This document shows positions 43,407-52,992 of a stretch of DNA of 64,000 nt, piece after piece (position 1 is the first letter of the stretch; every line of letters starts with the position of its first letter). Source of the stretch: Pseudomonas gozinkensis (lineage in GTDB: Bacteria > Pseudomonadota > Gammaproteobacteria > Pseudomonadales > Pseudomonadaceae); assembly GCF_014863585.1 (NCBI RefSeq), contig NZ_CP062253.1:4587001-4651000 (forward strand), written 5' to 3'. A program made the translations under genes and the position numbers. Below the pieces are notes generated by a model. It saw only the letters and a list, made by a program, of their open reading frames with translations. It had not been told where the DNA came from and made no database searches.

Positions 43407-43871
43407 ATGACCACCGACCGCGACACCACCGATCACTGCGAAGACCTGCTGCTCGACAATCAGGCCTGCTTCGCCCTGCATTCCACTTCGCTGATGATGA
43501 CCAAGGTCTACAAGCCGCTGCTGCAAGCGCTTGGCCTGACGTATCCGCAATACCTGGCGATGATGGTGCTGTGGGAGAAGGATGGTTTGACCGTCGGAGA
43601 AATCAGCACGCGTCTGCTGACCGATCCGGGCTCGCTGACCCCGCTGCTCAAGCGGCTGGAAGGTGAAGGTTTGCTGAGCCGAACCCGCAGCCGTGAGGAT
43701 GAACGGGTGGTGATCGTTGAATTGACTGCACAGGGACGCGCCTTGAAAGACAAGGCCCGAACCGTGCCGCAATGCATCCTCGGAGCCAGTGGCTTCACGC
43801 TGGAGCGTCTGCAAAACCTGCAAGCCGAGTTGCAGGCCTTGCGTGGTCATTTGCAGGACAGCCTCGCTTAA
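43407..43871 (+). CDS. ohrR: Organic hydroperoxide sensor OhrR
   Basis: The 154-residue MarR-family repressor has sensing Cys21 (NQACFALHSTSL) and Cys123 (VPQCILG), the two-cysteine OhrR arrangement. It is a paralogue of OspR at 28054 (shared core KPLLQALGLTYPQYLAM versus KPMLDQLGLTYPQYLAM). It lies upstream of ohr in the same direction with a 272-base gap that holds the ohr promoter. Confidence 0.92.
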   Translation: MTTDRDTTDHCEDLLLDNQACFALHSTSLMMTKVYKPLLQALGLTYPQYLAMMVLWEKDGLTVGEISTRLLTDPGSLTPLLKRLEGEGLLSRTRSREDERVVIVELTAQGRALKDKARTVPQCILGASGFTLERLQNLQAELQALRGHLQDSLA

Positions 43872-44049
43872 AACCTTCCCTTCCCTGTGGGCGCAGCCTT
43901 GCGCCTGCAGGCGTATCGCGCCTTCCCCCGCTTGTCCCCGAAAAACTTTCCTCTCGTTTTAAATTCAAAAAAATCTTATATATCAAAAGGTTGAGATCAA
44001 GATTCATCCCGATCCAAGCGCCTACTCCCGCTTTCTTCAAAAATTTATC

Positions 44050-44103
44050 TTGCGCGCTAAATATTCGCGCAGTACATTTACTCCGCACCTAGTTAGCGCG
44101 CAA
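44050..44103 (+). promoter_or_regulatory. ohr promoter with 11-base inverted repeat (candidate OhrR operator)
   Basis: TTGCGC (44050-44055), a 17-base spacer and TACATT (44073-44078) form a promoter. TTGCGCGCTAA (44050-44060) recurs inverted as TTAGCGCGCAA (44093-44103), with a partial third copy TTAGCGCAA at 44108-44116. The repeat covers the -35 and the early transcript, as expected for a repressor site. Assignment to OhrR is inference. Confidence 0.6.
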
Positions 44104-44143
44104 ACAATTAGCGCAACAAACCACACTCAATGAGGCTCACACC

Positions 44144-44563
44144 ATGCAAACTCTCTACACCGCAATCGCAACCTCCACTGGCGGCCGTGACGGTCGTGCG
44201 ATCTCCAGCGACAACATTCTCGACGTCAAGCTGGCCACCCCGAAAGAACTTGGCGGTGCTGGCGGCGCAGCCACCAACCCTGAACAACTGTTCGCCGCCG
44301 GTTACTCGGCCTGCTTCATCGGCGCCCTGAAATTCGTGGCCAGCCAGACCAAACGCAAAATCCCGGACGACGCGTCGATCACCGCTCACATCGGCATCGG
44401 CCAGATTCCTGGCGGTTTCGGTCTGGACATCGACCTGCACATCAGCCTGCCGGGCCTGGAACAGGCTGACGCACAAAGCCTGGTCGACGCTGCCCACCAG
44501 GTCTGCCCGTACTCCAACGCCACCCGTGGCAATGTCGATGTGCGTCTGCACGTCACCGTGTAA
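44144..44563 (+). CDS. ohr: Organic hydroperoxide resistance protein Ohr
   Basis: The 139-residue thiol peroxidase of the Ohr/OsmC family has catalytic Cys57 (YSACFIG) and Cys121 (HQVCPYSNA). It reduces fatty-acid and other organic hydroperoxides with lipoylated proteins as reductant. It is expected to be induced when OhrR is oxidised. Confidence 0.96.
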   Translation: MQTLYTAIATSTGGRDGRAISSDNILDVKLATPKELGGAGGAATNPEQLFAAGYSACFIGALKFVASQTKRKIPDDASITAHIGIGQIPGGFGLDIDLHISLPGLEQADAQSLVDAAHQVCPYSNATRGNVDVRLHVTV

Positions 44564-44596
44564 TCACTGACACTCAGGCCCGTACAGGAAATGAAC

Positions 44597-45610
44597 ATGA
44601 ACACTTTCAGCAAAGTCTTGACCGGTACCCTTCTCGCCCTGTCCATCCACAGCGCATTCGCCGGGGAGGTTGAACACAACACCCAGGCGTTCCTCGATGT
44701 GCTGAATGCCGGCACCGGCAAGCCGATGGAACAGATGACGCCCAAGGATGCCCGCGCCGTGCTGACGGGCGCGCAGTCCGGGGTCAAACTGACGCTGCCC
44801 AAAGCAGACGTCAGCGAGAAGACCATCCAGGTCGATGGCCAACCGTTGAGCCTGACCATCGTCCGGCCGGCCGGGGTCAAGGGCGAGCTGCCGGTGTTCA
44901 TGTTCTTCCACGGCGGCGGCTGGGTACTGGGGGATTTCCCGACCCACGAACGTCTGGTGCGGGATCTGGTGGTCGGCTCGGGGGCGGCGGCGGTGTTCGT
45001 CAACTACACCCCTTCGCCGGAAGCGCATTACCCGGTGGCGATCAACCAGGCTTACGCCGCCACCAAGTGGGTGGCCGAACACGGCAAAGAGATCAACGTC
45101 GACGGCAAGCGTCTGGCGGTGGCGGGCAACAGCGTCGGCGGCAACATGGCGGCAGTCGTCGCCTTGATGGCCAAAGACAAAGGCACTCCGGCGATCAAAT
45201 TCCAGGTGCTGCTGTGGCCGGTGACCGATGCCAATTTCGACACCGGTTCGTATAACCAGTATGCCGAGGGGCACTTCCTCACCCGCAACATGATGAAGTG
45301 GTTCTGGGACAACTACACCACCGACGCCAACCAGCGTAACGAGATCTACGCCTCGCCGCTGCGGGCCACGACCGCGCAATTGAAAGGTCTGCCGCCTGCA
45401 CTGGTCCAAACCGCCGGGGCCGACGTACTACGTGACGAAGGTGAAGCCTACGCCCGCAAACTCGACGAAGCCGGGGTACCGGTGACCTCGGTGCGCTACA
45501 ACGGCATGATCCACGACTACGGTTTGCTCAACGTGGTCAGCCAGGTACCGGCAGTGCGTTCGGCGATGTTGCAGGCCTCGGAAGAACTGAAACAGCACCT
45601 GAAGCAGTAA
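44597..45610 (+). CDS. Secreted alpha/beta-hydrolase (HSL-family esterase)
   Basis: The 337-residue precursor has a signal peptide cut near residue 22 (HSAFA|GEV). The mature part has the HSL oxyanion motif HGGGW (105-109) and nucleophile Ser179 in GNSVGG. The aspartate and histidine of the triad are near DVLRDEG and IHDYG. It is predicted periplasmic or secreted. ATG 44597 has AGGAA at good spacing; ATG 44591 is too close. It may be read through from ohr (33-base gap), hinting at a role with lipid peroxides. Confidence 0.87.
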   Translation: MNTFSKVLTGTLLALSIHSAFAGEVEHNTQAFLDVLNAGTGKPMEQMTPKDARAVLTGAQSGVKLTLPKADVSEKTIQVDGQPLSLTIVRPAGVKGELPVFMFFHGGGWVLGDFPTHERLVRDLVVGSGAAAVFVNYTPSPEAHYPVAINQAYAATKWVAEHGKEINVDGKRLAVAGNSVGGNMAAVVALMAKDKGTPAIKFQVLLWPVTDANFDTGSYNQYAEGHFLTRNMMKWFWDNYTTDANQRNEIYASPLRATTAQLKGLPPALVQTAGADVLRDEGEAYARKLDEAGVPVTSVRYNGMIHDYGLLNVVSQVPAVRSAMLQASEELKQHLKQ

Positions 45611-45624
45611 TTTTCATCAGGTAC

Positions 45625-45656
45625 AAAAAAGCCCGACTCAATGGTCGGGCTTTTTC
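45625..45656. terminator. Rho-independent terminator, bidirectional
   Basis: AAAAAAGCCCGAC-TCAATG-GTCGGGCTTTTT separates the esterase gene from convergent efp, with A and T runs on both sides. Confidence 0.92.
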
Positions 45657-45675
45657 TTTGCGCAAAAAGCAGTGC

Positions 45676-46245
45676 TTATTTGGCACGGCCTTTGTAGGAA
45701 CCGCCTTCGCGGGTATCGATCTCGATCATGTCGCCGATTTCGATGAAGTCGGCAACCGACAGCTCGGTACCGTTCTTCAGTTTGGCAGGCTTCATCACCT
45801 TGCCGGAAGTGTCGCCGCGAGCGGAACCTTCGGTGTAGTCAACCTGACGCACGATGGTGGTCGGCAGCTCTACGGAAACCAGACGGCCTTCGAAGAATAC
45901 GGCTTCGCAAACGTCGGTCATGCCTTCTTCCACGAATGGCAGAACGCTTTCGATGTCTTCGGCGTTCAGCTCGTACATGGTGTAGTCGGTGGTGTCCATG
46001 AACGTGTAGGAGTCACCGCTGATGAAGGACAGGGTCGCTTCTTTGCGATCCAGGATCACGTCGTCCAGCTTGTCGTCCGCACCGTAAACGGTTTCGGTCT
46101 TGTAACCGGTCAGCAGGTTCTTCAGCTTGGTCTTCATGATCGCGCTGTTACGGCCCGATTTGGTGAATTCAGCTTTCTGAACCAGCCAAGGATCGTTGTC
46201 GATACGGATCACGGTACCGGGTTTGAGTTCTTTACCAGTTTTCAT
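45676..46245 (-). CDS. efp: Elongation factor P (arginine type)
   Basis: The 189-residue EF-P has Arg32 (KSGRNSA) at the tip where other EF-Ps have lysine. Arg32 is the site rhamnosylated by EarP, encoded next door. Modified EF-P relieves ribosome stalling at polyproline. It lies 48 bases after earP in the same direction. The terminator after it is shared with the esterase gene. Confidence 0.97.
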   Translation of the reverse strand: MKTGKELKPGTVIRIDNDPWLVQKAEFTKSGRNSAIMKTKLKNLLTGYKTETVYGADDKLDDVILDRKEATLSFISGDSYTFMDTTDYTMYELNAEDIESVLPFVEEGMTDVCEAVFFEGRLVSVELPTTIVRQVDYTEGSARGDTSGKVMKPAKLKNGTELSVADFIEIGDMIEIDTREGGSYKGRAK

Positions 46246-46293
46246 TGCGAATATCCGAATTTGGATGGGATTTACAAAAATCTAGGCCGCGTA

Positions 46294-47436
46294 TCATATC
46301 CAATTTCGGTAAAACTGTACCAGCGCCGTCGCAAGATCCGCCTGCAAGGCCTGTTCCAGACACCACGCGCGAGCATTATCCTGTAGTTCGGGCCAGTGTT
46401 TACGGGCCTCCAGCCAGTGGTTGCCGATAGGCTGCCCGGCACTCCAGGCACGCCAGAGACCGTTCATCGCCTCGACGGCAGCGGGCGAAAGGCGTTTTGT
46501 GTAGAGCGCAAGAAAGGCATCCAGCTTGTCGAGATGGATGTCTTCGTCCTGCTGGTAGATGTGCCAGAGCATCGGCCGCCCCGCCCATTGCGCCCGGACA
46601 AACGAGTCCTCGCCGCGCACCGCGTTGAAATCGCAGCACCATAGCAATTGATCGTATTGATCCTGACGGACGAACGGCAGCACCTGTACGGTCAGCGACT
46701 GACGAACATGCGTCGCCCCGACCGCCAGCGACTCGACCTCGAGCCAACGGGCGACATCGCCAAGAATTCGTCCTTCCGGCACAAGAAGATGAGTGGGCGT
46801 CAAGTCAGCCGCGAGCACATCCAGCCAACTGGCGAGTCCGGCATTCTCGTAGGCAAACAGCGAAATCAGCTGCGCACCTGGCGCGGGAGCAATCCCCAGC
46901 CCCTGCAGGAATTGTCGCTGCGCCTCGGGATCCTGCTGAAACTGCTGACGCCGCTCCAGCAAACTGCTTTCACGCAACAAACCGCCAGTGCCCGGCTGGA
47001 ATCCCGGAAAGAAAAAGTACTTCTGCACCGACTTGTACTTCACCGACGGCAGTCCGTGGCAACCGATCACCCAGTCTTCGGCACTGAGGTAGTCGAGGTT
47101 CATCCACAGCGGCGGCTTGTCCCGCGCGGCCATGGCATCCATGTAGACGCTCGGCAACTGGCAGGCAAACGCAGCGATCACCACGTCGGCCGCCTCCGCC
47201 TCCTGCCACTCGGCCGGCCAGTGCCGGACCTCTACGCCTTGCTGCCATTGCTGATCGAGGCCGATGTCGATTTCGGGGCAGATGCGTTCGAAAGCGCGCA
47301 GGTCATCGACCCACAGCCGCACCGCCATTGCCTGCTCGCTGACCAGTTGCCGGGCCAGACGCCAGGTCACGCCGATGTCGCCGTAGTTGTCGACGACCGT
47401 ACAAAAAATGTCCCAGCGGGTGTTCAGTGGCGGCAT
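46294..47436 (-). CDS. earP: EF-P arginine rhamnosyltransferase EarP
   Basis: The 380-residue glycosyltransferase (DUF2331) transfers rhamnose from dTDP-L-rhamnose to Arg32 of EF-P. Asp16 and Asp20 in VVDNYGDIGVTWRLARQL match the catalytic aspartates described for this family. LFAYEN and the C-terminal ARGEDSF-like segment (VRGEDSFVRAQWAGRP) bind the nucleotide sugar. ATG 47436 follows GGGAG. Confidence 0.96.
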   Translation of the reverse strand: MPPLNTRWDIFCTVVDNYGDIGVTWRLARQLVSEQAMAVRLWVDDLRAFERICPEIDIGLDQQWQQGVEVRHWPAEWQEAEAADVVIAAFACQLPSVYMDAMAARDKPPLWMNLDYLSAEDWVIGCHGLPSVKYKSVQKYFFFPGFQPGTGGLLRESSLLERRQQFQQDPEAQRQFLQGLGIAPAPGAQLISLFAYENAGLASWLDVLAADLTPTHLLVPEGRILGDVARWLEVESLAVGATHVRQSLTVQVLPFVRQDQYDQLLWCCDFNAVRGEDSFVRAQWAGRPMLWHIYQQDEDIHLDKLDAFLALYTKRLSPAAVEAMNGLWRAWSAGQPIGNHWLEARKHWPELQDNARAWCLEQALQADLATALVQFYRNWI

Positions 47437-47560
47437 TCAAGGCTCCCGTTGGCAAAAGCGCCGATTGTCCGCATAAATGTCTCCATGCAGAAGAGCCGAC
47501 GGCAATTAATCTTCGTGCGACAATCGCCACTCGCCCGCATTCATCCGCCAGGAGGCAGCC

Positions 47561-47968
47561 ATGCCCTATCGTCCCAACCCGCGTCGCCCGTTTCCTGTTC
47601 AGCTTAGCGCGCTGCAATTGATCGGCAGCATTGCCCTGGGTCTGTGGCTGGGTTTTCTGGCCATCGCGCTGACGTGCTGGTTCGCTTCACGCTTTGTCTT
47701 CACCGAACAGCTGGCGCCGGTCGCCCAGGCCGTGCAGCAACTGGCCAACCCGCCCGCCGTCCGAACGGTGCCGGACATTCCGCCGCAGAGTCCGCTGTTC
47801 GAGCAATACGAAGAAAACCTGCGCAAGAACGAACAGCAGGCACGCCTGGATCAGGCCCGTGGCAGTACACGGAATCTGTCGAACCCCAAATGCCAGTTCT
47901 GGCTGCAACAGGATCAGACGGCCCCGAGCGAAAAAAGCCGCGCCAACGTCCTGCAATTCTGCGATTGA
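47561..47968 (+). CDS. Single-pass membrane protein of unknown function
   Basis: The 135-residue protein has a proline/arginine-rich N-terminus, one membrane segment at about 20-45 (LIGSIALGLWLGFLAIALTCWF) and a soluble tail with an acidic helix and two late cysteines (PKCQFW, QFCD). ATG 47561 follows AGGAGG. The next gene starts two bases after its stop, so they share an operon. Confidence 0.78.
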   Translation: MPYRPNPRRPFPVQLSALQLIGSIALGLWLGFLAIALTCWFASRFVFTEQLAPVAQAVQQLANPPAVRTVPDIPPQSPLFEQYEENLRKNEQQARLDQARGSTRNLSNPKCQFWLQQDQTAPSEKSRANVLQFCD

Positions 47969-47970
47969 TC

Positions 47971-48453
47971 ATGAATAAACAGATTGTTCACCAACTGATT
48001 CTCGACAAGCTGCGCGTCGATCTCGACATCGCCGAACGCGCGGCGCAAACCGCTTACGAAACCGCGACCCACGAAGAGAACATCGCCGAAAACAAGTACG
48101 ACACCCTGGGACTTGAAGCCTCGTACCTGGCGGCGGGCCAGGCGAAACGGGTCGAGGAAATTCGTCAGTCACTGGCGCTGTGCCAGAACCTGACGCTGCG
48201 CGCGTATGACGATCAGCGAGGGATTGAAATCGGCGCCCTGCTCGGTCTGGAAGACGAAAAGGGGCGTGAACAATGGCTGTTTCTGGCGCCGGATGCGGCG
48301 GGCCTGAAGGTCGACGTGGTGGGTCAGCCGATTACCGTCATCACCCCGCGCTCGCCGCTGGGCAAAAGCCTGCTGGGCAAGTTTGAGGGTGACGAGGTGG
48401 AGATTCTGGTGGCGGGCACCCGGCAACAGTTCGCTGTCACCGAGGTGCTGTAG
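47971..48453 (+). CDS. GreA/GreB-like RNA polymerase-binding protein
   Basis: The 160-residue protein has an N-terminal coiled coil (about 1-75) with an acidic turn (THEENIAENKYD) that mimics the Gre tip. The C-terminal FKBP-like Gre domain includes TPRSPLGKSLLGKFEGDEVEI. This is the layout of a transcript-cleavage or secondary-channel factor, but the tip sequence differs from the GDLSENAEY of GreA. It lies beside cysB in the opposite orientation. A distinct GreB is at 60702. Confidence 0.8.
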   Translation: MNKQIVHQLILDKLRVDLDIAERAAQTAYETATHEENIAENKYDTLGLEASYLAAGQAKRVEEIRQSLALCQNLTLRAYDDQRGIEIGALLGLEDEKGREQWLFLAPDAAGLKVDVVGQPITVITPRSPLGKSLLGKFEGDEVEILVAGTRQQFAVTEVL

Positions 48454-48461
48454 ACAGGGAT

Positions 48462-49445
<984 letters not shown>

Positions 49446-49549
49446 TCAAAGCAGGTAGACGCCACGGGCATCAGCGACGGTATATAACTATATTAATGGT
49501 TTGAAGAATAAATCTAGAACTTTTTTATCAAAGCGCCATTATTCCCGCT

Positions 49550-50053
49550 TCAGCGATCCTCCCGCCGCCGACGCTCCACCAGCGGTACCATATAAACCGG
49601 CACCCTGGCCAATTGCAGAACCCGGGCCGCCGTGCGTCCCAGCGGTGTGTCCGCGCCTACCCCGTGGCTGTGACTTCCTACGATCACCAAATCGACAGCG
49701 AGTTTCTGCACCTGATCGAGAATCACCTGTGACGGATCGCCCTGCAGCACCCGCACCGCGCGTATCCGCTGCAGATCCTGCTCGCCCTCGTCCCCCAGTT
49801 CTTCACGAAAACTGTCGAGCACCCGCTGCTCGATATTGGCGATGACGGTTTTCAGACCCTGACTGTGAAATTCGTTCAACGCCTGCTCGTCGAGATAGCT
49901 CTGCAACACCGATTCGGCAAACAGCCCCATGGGCTCCACCGCGTGCACCACGTACAGATCGGCATTGAACGTTCGCGCCATCGCCAGGGCATGCTGCATC
50001 ACTAACGGTGCGTACAGACCGAGGTCAGTGGCATACAGCATCGAACGAATCAT
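49550..50053 (-). CDS. Universal stress protein (UspA family)
   Basis: The 167-residue single-domain Usp has IRSMLYATDLG as its first strand. The ATP loop GSHSHGVGADTPLGRTAARVL fits the G-2x-G-9x-G pattern. It is cytosolic; the role is stress survival. The ATG 50053 site is preceded by GAGGAGG. Confidence 0.9.
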   Translation of the reverse strand: MIRSMLYATDLGLYAPLVMQHALAMARTFNADLYVVHAVEPMGLFAESVLQSYLDEQALNEFHSQGLKTVIANIEQRVLDSFREELGDEGEQDLQRIRAVRVLQGDPSQVILDQVQKLAVDLVIVGSHSHGVGADTPLGRTAARVLQLARVPVYMVPLVERRRREDR

Positions 50054-50151
50054 ATGACCTCCTCGCGTGCCAACATGGCGGAGATTTGATTCAGCTTAGC
50101 AGTGCCTTGGCGAGTACGACGTGCGACGCAACGTCTTGAACCACGTGGGCT

Positions 50152-51057
50152 TTAGACTGCCGGTTCGTTGCTGATGCCGTGGGGCACGTGCCCCGTCGCC
50201 ACGACTTCCCGGGCCAGCTCGCAGTGGCCCGCCTGATCGTCGAAAAACACGTCGGCGGCGAAGGCTTCGAGGAACGCCGATTTGGTCAGGCCACCGAGGA
50301 ACAGCGATTCGTCCAGGCGAATGTCCCACTCGCGCAAGGTGCGGATCACCCGCTCGTGGGCCGGAGCCGAACGCGCGGTGACCAGTGCGGTGCGGATCGG
50401 GCACTCCTCGTCGGAGAACTCGCGCTGCAACAGATTGAGCGCCGCGAGAAAGCCCTTGAACGGCCCGCCGCGCAACGGTTCGCGGGCGGACTCACGCTCC
50501 TTGGCCTGGAAGGCTTCGAGGCCACCGGATTGATAGACGCGCTCCGATTCGTCGGAAAACAGCACCGCGTCACCGTCGAAAGCGATGCGCAATTCATCGC
50601 TGGCCGCACGGCTAGCGCCGCCGGACAGAATGGTCGCCGCCGCGAACCCGGCATCCAGCGCGGCGCGCACGTCTTCGGCATGGGTGGAGAGAAACAGATC
50701 GCAACCAAAGGCCTTCAGATACGGATAAGGACTGCGCCCGCCGACGAACGCCGCGCGGGAGATCGCCAGGCCGTAATGACCAATGGAATTGAAAACGCGC
50801 AAACCGGTGTCGGCGCTGTTGCGCGACACCAGAATCACCTCGACCCGGGCACGACCGAGACGACTGTTAAGGTTGAGCAGTTTTTCCACCAGCGGAAAGG
50901 CATCGCCCGGCGCAAGGATTTCGTCTTCGTGATCGATCTGATATTGCCGGTAGGCTTCGACGCCACTCGACTCATACACCTTGTGGCTTTCGCTCAGGTC
51001 AAACAGGGCACGGGACGAGATCGCCAGCACCAGTTTGTCATCGATGTTCTTGGCCAT
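50152..51057 (-). CDS. 5'-nucleotidase (NT5C1-like, PF06189)
   Basis: The 301-residue protein matches the cytosolic 5'-nucleotidase family named for NT5C1. Typical blocks are LVLAISSRALFDL, VEVILVSRNSADTGLR (acidic/phosphate loop) and FFDDQAGHCE near the C-terminus. It dephosphorylates nucleoside monophosphates. It begins 24 bases after the upstream reductase-like gene ends, so a shared operon is possible. Confidence 0.87.
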   Translation of the reverse strand: MAKNIDDKLVLAISSRALFDLSESHKVYESSGVEAYRQYQIDHEDEILAPGDAFPLVEKLLNLNSRLGRARVEVILVSRNSADTGLRVFNSIGHYGLAISRAAFVGGRSPYPYLKAFGCDLFLSTHAEDVRAALDAGFAAATILSGGASRAASDELRIAFDGDAVLFSDESERVYQSGGLEAFQAKERESAREPLRGGPFKGFLAALNLLQREFSDEECPIRTALVTARSAPAHERVIRTLREWDIRLDESLFLGGLTKSAFLEAFAADVFFDDQAGHCELAREVVATGHVPHGISNEPAV

Positions 51058-51080
51058 GCCTTTCCCCCAGTGCGACCGGC

Positions 51081-52034
51081 TTAAACGTTACGCCGGTCGA
51101 TAAAGCTCAATGTGCGATACAACGATTCGATACGCGGCAACTCGCAGCCTGCCGCTTTTGCCGCCGCCAAAGGACGAGCGTAGATCGCCTCAAGTTCCAG
51201 CGGTCGTTTGTGCAGAAAGTCGTGGTACATGCTCGGCCAATAGTCCGGCATTTTCTCGGTCATCATGAACAGGTATTCGGCGTAACCGGACGGCATGTCG
51301 TGACCGCAGGCCCTGGCGCCCTGCACCACTTCAGCCATCAGCGCCTGAATCAAGGCGCGGCTGTCAGTGTCGGCCATCAACGGCGTGGTGCTGGCACCGA
51401 GCAACACCGAAAGCCCGTTATAGGGAATGTTCCACACCAGTTTCTGCCAGCGCGCCTGATGCAGGTTCAGCATCGCCTGGGAGTCGAGACCGGCTGCTCG
51501 GAACAGGCCGGCGCCCTCCTCGACGATTGCCATGCGCGCCGCGTCATCCATTGCCGGACCGCTGTGATAACCGACGTTCACCGCTCCCAGCGCCTGATGG
51601 GTGATCTGCCCCGGCCCTTCGCGGTGGACGCAGATCAGGCACAAGCCGCCCAACAAATGCAGGGAATCGGGCAGCAACGCCCGCAAGCTGTCTTCGACGT
51701 CGAGGCCGTTTTGCAGCACCAGCACTTTCGCGTCGGGCTTCGCTGCCTGAATGATCGACGGCGCCAGCCCGGCATTGCTGGTGGTCTTGGCGCCGACCAG
51801 CAGCCAGTCGCAGGGCGGCATGTCTTGCGCCGACGAATAGGCCTGCACCGGATTCAGCGTCAATGCGCCATGTACGGCACTGTCCACTTGCAAGCCGCGC
51901 TCGGCGACCGCGGAAAATTCACTGCGCAACAGAAAGTGCACATCGAACCCGGCCCGGGCCAGCATCACCCCGTAGAAACCTCCAATGGCGCCGGTGCCGA
52001 TAATCCCCACCACCGGTTTATTCACTGCTCCCAT
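51081..52034 (-). CDS. Ketopantoate reductase-like dehydrogenase (PanE/ApbA family)
   Basis: The 317-residue protein has Rossmann motif IIGTGAIGGFYG at about 9-20 and the catalytic lysine region of PanE (ARWQKLVWNIPYNGLSVL). Whether it makes pantoate or reduces another 2-keto acid is not clear; a separate panE is usual. ATG 52034 overlaps the stop of the thioredoxin-like gene (TGATG) and follows GAGGAG. Confidence 0.85.
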   Translation of the reverse strand: MGAVNKPVVGIIGTGAIGGFYGVMLARAGFDVHFLLRSEFSAVAERGLQVDSAVHGALTLNPVQAYSSAQDMPPCDWLLVGAKTTSNAGLAPSIIQAAKPDAKVLVLQNGLDVEDSLRALLPDSLHLLGGLCLICVHREGPGQITHQALGAVNVGYHSGPAMDDAARMAIVEEGAGLFRAAGLDSQAMLNLHQARWQKLVWNIPYNGLSVLLGASTTPLMADTDSRALIQALMAEVVQGARACGHDMPSGYAEYLFMMTEKMPDYWPSMYHDFLHKRPLELEAIYARPLAAAKAAGCELPRIESLYRTLSFIDRRNV

Positions 52035-52420
52035 CACGGCAACTCCTCTGCAATTCGACCCAGCGCCTGCGCCACGGCTGCGTTCAGCTCATCGACATTC
52101 AGGCGCGCGTGCACTGCCCCAAAGAACTCGCCGTCGCGCACCACAAACAACGCCGGCAAATGAAAGACCTGATAACGCTCGACCAGTCCGCCGTTGTCAC
52201 CGGCATCGATCCAGCACACGCGATCGACGGCCAGATCAAGCCCCGGCAACACTTCGCGGGCATAGCGGCAACTGGCGCAGCCGACACTGGTGAAAATCAC
52301 CAGCGAAACGCCGTTCATCGCCAGCAGCCGCTGGTCGGCGTCAAAATCGGTCAGCTGCGATTCGACCACTATACTGGGGGAAACAATGTCAAATGGCCGA
52401 CACAGGGAGTCTGTGCTCAT
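52034..52420 (-). CDS. Thioredoxin-like protein with CASC motif
   Basis: The 128-residue frame holds a thioredoxin fold: VIFTSVGCASCRYAREVL with CASC in place of CGPC, and FHLPALFVV with the cis-proline. It may be cytosolic; no signal peptide is evident. ATG 52420 shares two bases with the ATG of the opposite-strand PilZ-like gene. A later ATG near residue 35 (MNGVSLVIF) would avoid this. Start uncertain. It is coupled to the PanE-like gene. Confidence 0.78.
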   Translation of the reverse strand: MSTDSLCRPFDIVSPSIVVESQLTDFDADQRLLAMNGVSLVIFTSVGCASCRYAREVLPGLDLAVDRVCWIDAGDNGGLVERYQVFHLPALFVVRDGEFFGAVHARLNVDELNAAVAQALGRIAEELP

Positions 52421-52847
52421 GGGACGGTTTATTCCTCATCCGGATGATGTGCCCGTCGAATTAACGTTGCTCAAACCTGAGTGCATTTCGCGGCAACAGC
52501 TGCACACTATCAGCCTCGGCGGCATCGCTTGCAATTACCATCGTGCCTGGCGTCATGGCACCGCCTTGCAGGTGCGCATGCCGACCATCAATGCCGATTT
52601 CGCCTATCCGGGCTATGTGGCCTGGTGCCTGCGCCGTAAAAAAGGTTATCTGGTGGGCATTGCGTTCACTGACGAACAGACGCTGTTCAGCGCGCGAATG
52701 GGTGAGCAGGTGTGTCAGATCGAGCGCTATTGCCGCATCAACGATGCCCACGATGATCTGCAGGATATCCAGGCGCGAGCGCTGCAATGGGTCGAGCAGC
52801 ACGCCGAAGAATTCTCCCACGACAGCGTTCGCAAGGCTTTCGCGTAA
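52419..52847 (+). CDS. PilZ-like protein with altered c-di-GMP motif
   Basis: The 142-residue protein has a beta-rich PilZ-type core (PVELTLL ... TISLGGIACNY ... GTALQVRMP ... GYVAWC). The canonical RxxxR is missing (RFIPH) and the first residue of D/NxSxxG is Thr30, so it may not bind c-di-GMP. ATG 52419 follows AGGGAG. A TATACT at 52370-52375 could be its -10 element, inside the divergent gene. Confidence 0.72.
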   Translation: MGRFIPHPDDVPVELTLLKPECISRQQLHTISLGGIACNYHRAWRHGTALQVRMPTINADFAYPGYVAWCLRRKKGYLVGIAFTDEQTLFSARMGEQVCQIERYCRINDAHDDLQDIQARALQWVEQHAEEFSHDSVRKAFA

Positions 52848-52992
52848 CCAGAGCTGGACTGAACAGTTACTTGCCCATTGTCTAGCAGGCGTCTAACGCG
52901 ATAAGGTTCGGCTCCCCGACGCGCTTAAATCCGCTGTGCTCCGCCGCGCGGGGATCGCTGGCGGCCGGCACCCGTGACCTGACGAGTAAACG

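Noticed and set aside
43885-43925. CCTGTGGGCGCAGCCTTGCGCC after ohrR, a possible decayed REP copy.
   Set aside because: Only the outer bases match the REP consensus and there is no partner copy; too weak to call.
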